Assembly (NCBI GenBank): GCA_018266055.1 | Contig: JAFDYT010000005.1 | Coordinates: 558,001-622,000 of the forward strand | DNA: 64,000 nucleotides | DNA from: Bacteroidota bacterium | GTDB lineage: Bacteria > Bacteroidota > Bacteroidia > Cytophagales > Cyclobacteriaceae | Direction of reading: 5' to 3' | Part shown: piece by piece, positions 59,154 to 64,000 of the stretch | Layout of the letters: each line of letters begins with the position of its first letter | Numbering within the stretch: the first letter of the stretch is position 1 | Notes under the pieces: generated by a model | The model's input: only the letters and a program-made list of their open reading frames with translations | What the model was told of the DNA's origin: nothing | The model's database searches: none | Translations under genes and position numbers: made by a program

Positions 59154-59972
59154 ATGAAAAATACCAGCCGTATTGTACTTTCGGTGTTCGTCGCTCTTGT
59201 GTTGGTGCAATGCAAGAATCAGGCAGTTACAGCCCCTCCTGCCTCTCCGAAAGGAAAAACCTTACTCGCCATTTTTGCTCATCCGGATGACGAAGCTACT
59301 GTAAGTCCGGTGCTTTCGAAATATGCGGCAGAAGGCGTGGAGGTTTACCTGGTGGTAGCCACCGACGGAAGGCTGGGAGTAGCTGAGCATGCTAAAATTC
59401 CGGGAGGGGATAGCCTCGCCCACGTGCGGAAAAGAGAGCTTGCCTGTGCCACAGAGAAGTTGGGCATTCATGCGCCAATCATGTTTGGCCTTCACGACCA
59501 ACTAAAAATGGGTGAAGGAATGGCTGCGCTGAACGAACAACTGGATTCCCTGCGCAGAGGTGTTCAGAAACTCTTTGTTGAATTGAAACCCGATGTGGTA
59601 ATCACCTGGAATGCATCGGGCTGGACGGGCCATCACGATCACCGGTTGGTGGGGGCAATTGTGACCGAAGTGTTTGAAAGCAGGCAGTGGGAAAAACCGA
59701 CTCAACTTTATTATTCAGCGATTCCTTCCGGCCGGTTGCCGAAAGATGCTGTGATGCAGCTGGCGACAGTGGATTCAAGTTTCCTTCCGGTGAAAATTGC
59801 AGTGACCGAAACAGATTATCAAAAAGCGAAAGAGTCATGGCTGTGCCACAAAAGTCAGTACACGCCTGAGATGATTGACGCGATGACCCAGTTGGTGCGC
59901 CAGGCGCTTAATGGCTCGGCATGGTTTCAACCGGCGATACCCATCTCGGGAAAGAAAGAGACTTTGTTTTGA
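59154..59972 (+). CDS. PIG-L/LmbE family deacetylase (lipoprotein)
   Basis: 272 residues. Lipobox LVLVQC (Cys20) predicts a lipoprotein. Zn site: His43-Pro-Asp45-Asp46 in FAHPDDEATV and His163 in GWTGHHDHRLVG. This fold hydrolyses N-acetyl groups from GlcNAc-type sugars. Envelope location suggests action on surface glycans or peptidoglycan fragments. Last of three genes that may share the promoter at 57831. Confidence 0.92.
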   Translation: MKNTSRIVLSVFVALVLVQCKNQAVTAPPASPKGKTLLAIFAHPDDEATVSPVLSKYAAEGVEVYLVVATDGRLGVAEHAKIPGGDSLAHVRKRELACATEKLGIHAPIMFGLHDQLKMGEGMAALNEQLDSLRRGVQKLFVELKPDVVITWNASGWTGHHDHRLVGAIVTEVFESRQWEKPTQLYYSAIPSGRLPKDAVMQLATVDSSFLPVKIAVTETDYQKAKESWLCHKSQYTPEMIDAMTQLVRQALNGSAWFQPAIPISGKKETLF

Positions 59973-60014
59973 GTAGATAAAGAAAACGGAAAGTAATTTA
60001 TAACGATCAGCTTT

Positions 60015-61115
60015 ATGAATTGGAGAAGAATGATTTTGATTGTGGCTTCATTGTTGGCCGCAGCGTGCAGCAAGAAAAGTGATCCCACGCCGGCCGCTTC
60101 AAGTTACTTTCCACCGACCAGCGGATCTACATGGGAGTCGGTGACACCGGCAAGCCTGGGATGGAATACAGCGTTGATTCCTGACCTGCTGACTTTTTTG
60201 AATACCAACCAAACACGTGCGTTCATCATTCTCAAAGACGGCAAGATTGTGATGGAAGAATACATGAACACCGATCTGACCGGGGCGAATTCATTTACCG
60301 CGTCGAGCAGCTGGTATTGGGCTTCGGCCGGAAAGACGCTCACCTCTGCTGTGGTCGGAATAGCCAGTGATCAGGGAAAAGTAAATTTATCGGCGAAGAC
60401 GTCAACGTATCTGGGCAACGGATGGACGAGCCTAACGCAGGCACAAGAAGACAAGATTACCGTACTCAATCAGCTTACGATGACTACCGGCCTGGATGAC
60501 TATGCTTCGGGCACCGGCGACAGCGACTGTACTACACCGGCGTGCCTTATCTATAAAGCTGATGCAGGCACACGCTGGGCGTATCACAATGCCCCGTACA
60601 CGCTACTCGACGGTGTAATTGCTGCCGGCACTGGTCAATCGTTAAACGATTACCTCACTGCACAAATCCTGACGAAAGTGGGCATGGATGGATCGTACTA
60701 CAAAAACGGTGAGAACAATATTTTTTACAGTACACCAAGGTCTATGGCGCGCTACGGACTTTTGTTGCTCAACGAGGGATCCTGGAATGGAACTACGGTG
60801 ATACCCAAAAGTTATTTCAACCTGATGAAAACGACTTCGCAGAATTTCAACTTGTCGTACGGGTATCTCACCTGGCTCAATGGAAAGAGTTCATACATGG
60901 TCCCGCAATCACAACAAGTGTTTACCGGCTCACTCACACCTGACGCGCCGGCGGACATGTTTGCTGCTATGGGAAAGAACGGACAGATCATCAATGTGGT
61001 TCCTAGTAAAAACCTCGTTGTAATCCGCATGGGCTATACCAACGACACAGGATTGGTGTCGTTCAATTTTCAGGAAAACCTCTGGCTAAAGCTTAAAGCG
61101 ATTATTCCTAATTAG
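60015..61115 (+). CDS. Lipoprotein serine hydrolase (class C beta-lactamase fold)
   Basis: 366 residues. Lipobox LLAAAC (Cys18). Active-site Ser104-x2-Lys107 (WASAGKTLTS) and YHNAPYTLLDGVIAAG for the Tyr motif. The third motif is less typical (AMGKNGQIINVVPSKNLVVI). Distinct from the two serine hydrolases at 35.7-38.3 kb: closer to the 6-aminohexanoate-dimer hydrolase-like branch, as judged by SSSWYWASAGK and the YG-L-W-N segment. Substrate unknown. Its end overlaps the convergent kinase gene by 8 nt. Confidence 0.87.
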   Translation: MNWRRMILIVASLLAAACSKKSDPTPAASSYFPPTSGSTWESVTPASLGWNTALIPDLLTFLNTNQTRAFIILKDGKIVMEEYMNTDLTGANSFTASSSWYWASAGKTLTSAVVGIASDQGKVNLSAKTSTYLGNGWTSLTQAQEDKITVLNQLTMTTGLDDYASGTGDSDCTTPACLIYKADAGTRWAYHNAPYTLLDGVIAAGTGQSLNDYLTAQILTKVGMDGSYYKNGENNIFYSTPRSMARYGLLLLNEGSWNGTTVIPKSYFNLMKTTSQNFNLSYGYLTWLNGKSSYMVPQSQQVFTGSLTPDAPADMFAAMGKNGQIINVVPSKNLVVIRMGYTNDTGLVSFNFQENLWLKLKAIIPN

Positions 61116-63972
61116 GCGTTGAAGGATGAATCGGCAGAGTCACTTCGAAGGAGGTGCCTTCACCTACCTTTGAACGCATAGAAATAAATCCCCCCAACAG
61201 ATCAACCGCTTTCTTGACAATAGAAAGACCAAGCCCGGTGCCTTGAATATCCGAGACATTGACACCCCGGTGAAATGGCACAAAAATATTTTCCTGATCG
61301 GCTTCGGGTATACCCACGCCAAAATCGTGAACGGTAAAATAATACGAGGAGGCATCGCATGAAATAATAAACTCAACCTTATCTTGATTGGGAGAGAATT
61401 TAACAGCGTTGGTGAGTAAGTTGATAATAATATTGCGGATCAACTTTTCGTCTGTCGATATTGAGTCGCGCCGGCAATGGAATTGAGTTATGATCCGGTG
61501 GGTTTTTCGGATCTCTTCAACTTCTTCTACGATGCTCTGGATGAATGGCACCAGTGGAAATTGCGTCACGTTGATCTTCAAGGTGCCGGCCTCGCTTCGC
61601 CCGATGGTCAACACATCTTCGAGAAGGAGCGACATGTGCCGCACCTGTTTTTCGATCAAATGCAGTTTTTCGATCAGCACGGGTTTGTCGATGCGCTCGT
61701 GATACCGGCGAATAAATCCAGCCGTCAATGAAATGGTAGAAAGCGGTGTGCGAAACTCGTGCGAGGTGGTGGAGATGAATTTGTTTTTCATTTCAACGAG
61801 TTCCTGCTCTTTGTTAAGTGCTTCACGAAGTTCCTTGGTGCGCTCCTGAACTTTGCTTTCAAGTTCGATCAAATACTTTTCCTTTCGCAGCGATTCATTT
61901 TTCATTTCGGTGATGTCAGACCCTGTGATCAGCACCTGCGAAATTTTGCCCCATCCTGCGATCGGCCTGAAGCTTCGACGATACCAGAGCGATCCGTTTT
62001 TGTTGAAATATTCAATTTCATCAAGGAAAGGTTTTTTTTCACGAAGTACCCTGGCCACTATTTCCATCCGTTCATTAGACTCTTCCGGGGTTAGGAAGTC
62101 TGCATATTTTTTTAACAAAATGTTTTCTGGTGTCCGGTCAAAAAGGGCAGCGAAAGACGGATTAGCAAAAAGTATGGTGCCCGCGGCATCGACTACGCCC
62201 ACGGGGTACTCCGAATTCTCAGCCAGTGCTCTGTATCTTTCTTCACTTTCTACCAGGCGTTCCTCGGCGATTTTTCTAGCCTCTTCCTCCAGTTTGCGTT
62301 CTGTAATATCCACGAGTATTCCAAACCAATGAATGGAACCGTTGTGTTGTTGATTTGGTTGCGCCCAGCCTTCTACCCATATCTCCTTGCCATCGGGCCG
62401 AAGAATTCTAAACTCTTCATGCCATCCAGTAATGGAATCGAAGGCCTTTTCAACGGAATATGATATTTTTGGAATATCGATTGGATTAATCGTTTTAAAT
62501 GTAGCCCAAAAATCTTTTTCGGCTTCGCCGAGATTAAGCTGCGTGAGTGACTTAAACTTCTCACTGGCATAGAGCAATCGGGCCGACTTGTTTGGGAAGG
62601 AAATAAGCGAATAAAAACCGCCGGGCGCAAGATTGACCATTCTGGAAATCTGATTTTCAAGCTCTAGTTTTTGGGTAAGCACACGCTCTGTTTTTTTTCG
62701 TTCGGTAATGTCCATGAGTTGTGCATACAGCAAAATTGAACCTTCTGGATTGGCAGTGGGCCGTCCAGCGATGGCGAGCGACTTTTCTTTACCGGTCTTG
62801 TCAATGATGCGGAATTCCATATTCCATTCAGTTCCCATTTCAATAGCTTCCCTTCCACTAACGCTTAGTCGATGCACATCCTCCGGATGTACCATTCGGT
62901 AGATCTGGTTTTGATCTTTCTCCAACTCTTCCTTTGAAATTCCAAGAAGATCAAAGAATTTTTGACTGGCATAGATTATTTTTGACGATCGCAGATCCTG
63001 ACTAATCAGCATCGAAAAAAATCCGCCTGGCGACAGATACACGATGTTGCTGATCTGTTTCTCCAAATCCAATTTTTCGGCAAGCGCGTGTTCCGCTTTT
63101 TTTCTCTCGGTGATATCCGACGCGAATCCCGAGAATAGTTTTGAGCCATCCTCACCCTGCAGACCGGTTCCGAATTTTTCAACCCAGATGGTTCCTTTGT
63201 CGGGAGTATTTATTCGGTATTCTATTCTCAGATTACTTGAGGACTCCATCGCCTGACCAAATGCCGAATGGACTTTGTCGATGTCTTCGGGGTGTATTCG
63301 TTGAAGCGCAAGGGTTGCATCCGCCGCTACGTCTGAAGCGCTTATATCAAACAGACTTTCCCATCCTCGGCTGGCGAAGGGAATAGAATATTTTCCATCA
63401 AGGCTTCTTTTATAGGTACAGAAGCCGCCGGGCACCATACTCACAAATTTGTTTCGCAACTTTTCTTCTTGGTTTAACCGTTCGATCAACTTCAGGTTTT
63501 CTTGACGTTCTGCCTCCAGTAATTTTCGCGCTGTAATATTCTGATGCCGGATGACCACACCTTTGACAGGGGCTTTCAGAGGCGTGACAACCATGCGAAA
63601 CCACCTATTCTCAGTGGGCGAGTGGCAGGGATATTCCAACGAGAATAAATCTGTATTGCCTGCGAGCACATGAAGTATCCCGTCAAGGGCAGGGATGGCT
63701 TCGTCACTCCATTCGCCTTTTGCTCTTCGCAATACGTCCAGATAATTGGCGTGTATTTGAGTTTGCAACTTTGATGGCGGACTATTTTCTTCGGCGAAAT
63801 CGTTCCAGGGTTTGTTAACGTAAAGAATTTCTCCTTTAGAATCGATCACTGCGATTTGTGAATCCAGTGAATCAAGTATCGAATCCGCAAAGTCAGGCAA
63901 ATCTTGAGATGATTTTCTAGTTGCCTTTTTCGGTGAAATCGACTTTATCCATTTACGCTTCTGAGGAAGCAT
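61108..63972 (-). CDS. Multi-PAS hybrid-free sensor histidine kinase
   Basis: 954 residues, no transmembrane segment. Five PAS units in order: about 27-150 (AVIDSKGEILYVNKPWNDFA), 175-290, 305-425, 440-555 and 575-690 (GVVDAAGTILFANPSFAALF), several ending in the DITERKK PAC signature. A coiled-coil leads to His738 in FISTTSHEFRTPLS, then N-box NIIINLLTNAVKFS, G1 FGVGIPEADQE and G2 GTGLGLSIVKKAV. Cytoplasmic and complete, without a receiver domain. PAS cofactors cannot be predicted. Orphan: no response regulator gene in the window on its right edge. Confidence 0.93.
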   Translation of the reverse strand: MLPQKRKWIKSISPKKATRKSSQDLPDFADSILDSLDSQIAVIDSKGEILYVNKPWNDFAEENSPPSKLQTQIHANYLDVLRRAKGEWSDEAIPALDGILHVLAGNTDLFSLEYPCHSPTENRWFRMVVTPLKAPVKGVVIRHQNITARKLLEAERQENLKLIERLNQEEKLRNKFVSMVPGGFCTYKRSLDGKYSIPFASRGWESLFDISASDVAADATLALQRIHPEDIDKVHSAFGQAMESSSNLRIEYRINTPDKGTIWVEKFGTGLQGEDGSKLFSGFASDITERKKAEHALAEKLDLEKQISNIVYLSPGGFFSMLISQDLRSSKIIYASQKFFDLLGISKEELEKDQNQIYRMVHPEDVHRLSVSGREAIEMGTEWNMEFRIIDKTGKEKSLAIAGRPTANPEGSILLYAQLMDITERKKTERVLTQKLELENQISRMVNLAPGGFYSLISFPNKSARLLYASEKFKSLTQLNLGEAEKDFWATFKTINPIDIPKISYSVEKAFDSITGWHEEFRILRPDGKEIWVEGWAQPNQQHNGSIHWFGILVDITERKLEEEARKIAEERLVESEERYRALAENSEYPVGVVDAAGTILFANPSFAALFDRTPENILLKKYADFLTPEESNERMEIVARVLREKKPFLDEIEYFNKNGSLWYRRSFRPIAGWGKISQVLITGSDITEMKNESLRKEKYLIELESKVQERTKELREALNKEQELVEMKNKFISTTSHEFRTPLSTISLTAGFIRRYHERIDKPVLIEKLHLIEKQVRHMSLLLEDVLTIGRSEAGTLKINVTQFPLVPFIQSIVEEVEEIRKTHRIITQFHCRRDSISTDEKLIRNIIINLLTNAVKFSPNQDKVEFIISCDASSYYFTVHDFGVGIPEADQENIFVPFHRGVNVSDIQGTGLGLSIVKKAVDLLGGFISMRSKVGEGTSFEVTLPIHPSTPN

Positions 63973-64000
63973 CTGAATCGTTGTTTAAAGCCCCTTATAC

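Noticed and set aside
1-64000. tRNA or rRNA genes, prophage, integrase or restriction system
   Set aside because: No cloverleaf with a conserved T-arm, no rRNA-like stretch and no phage or restriction protein was recognised; the lone HNH gene is not enough.

Overview
The window reads as a chromosome segment of a Bacteroidota bacterium, most likely a Cytophagales relative. This rests on gene content and not on a database match. It has a C25 peptidase of the PorU2 type with a type IX secretion (T9SS) sorting tail, a PorP/SprF barrel next to a protein with the gliding-motility type-B C-terminal domain, DUF4290 beside murA, a SMUG2-like glycosylase, a type II glutamine synthetase, and Bacteroidota promoters (TAnnTTTG at -7, TTG near -33). 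Starts are mostly ATG without Shine-Dalgarno sequences. No tRNA, rRNA, transposase, integrase, prophage or CRISPR array was recognised.

Layout. 1-9.7 kb, minus strand: a large C25 peptidase cut by the left edge, an HNH endonuclease, an NlpC/P60 protein lacking its catalytic cysteine that overlaps smpB, a SMUG2-like glycosylase and a membrane patatin. 9.8-13.6 kb, plus: an AddA-like helicase-nuclease and a YkgJ cysteine-cluster protein. 13.6-17.8 kb: small membrane proteins, an exported thioredoxin, an HD protein, an orphan TPR membrane protein, and an NTF2-like/histidine phosphatase pair. 17.7-23 kb, minus: sigma factor, TonB-like protein, FG-GAP surface protein (type-B tail) and a PorP/SprF-OmpA fusion, apparently one transcription unit. 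23.3-25.1 kb: moaE, moaD, moaA. 25.2-34.4 kb: murA-DUF4290, a UvrD/PcrA helicase, DUF4442-DUF3109, rpsF-rpsR-rplI behind a clear promoter, a DUF433 antitoxin with a frameshifted DUF5615 toxin, a GlcG-like gene and purB.

34.5-43.2 kb: a PaaE-like flavin/2Fe-2S reductase, two tandem serine hydrolases, and a nitrogen-assimilation block transcribed leftward (amtB, outer-membrane porin, DUF4468 protein, glutamine synthetase, 46-residue membrane peptide). A terminator-like hairpin touches the start of the DUF4468 gene, and similar CCTAAACC motifs lie in three leaders. 43.4-50.3 kb: a non-canonical peptide deformylase, a small regulon under a WYL regulator with two TGACA-N6-TGTCA palindromes, a TSUP transporter, an esterase and a histidine kinase.

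50.3-54.2 kb is the accessory-looking part. An acyltransferase is flanked by AT-rich short repeats, several palindromes occupy a gene-free stretch, and there is a tandem array of eight 42-bp units that stays in frame as a 14-residue acidic repeat. 54.2-64 kb: a START-like membrane protein with a SUKH protein, an AraC/VOC/DUF1569 trio, a dienelactone hydrolase with DUF5655, a PIG-L deacetylase, a third serine hydrolase and a 954-residue multi-PAS histidine kinase.

Most of the window is ordinary housekeeping and regulatory content. The strongest candidates for something new are the 42-bp array, the PorP/SprF-OmpA fusion, the cysteine-less NlpC/P60 protein coupled to smpB, the putative attenuator in the nitrogen block, and the paired operators beside the WYL gene.
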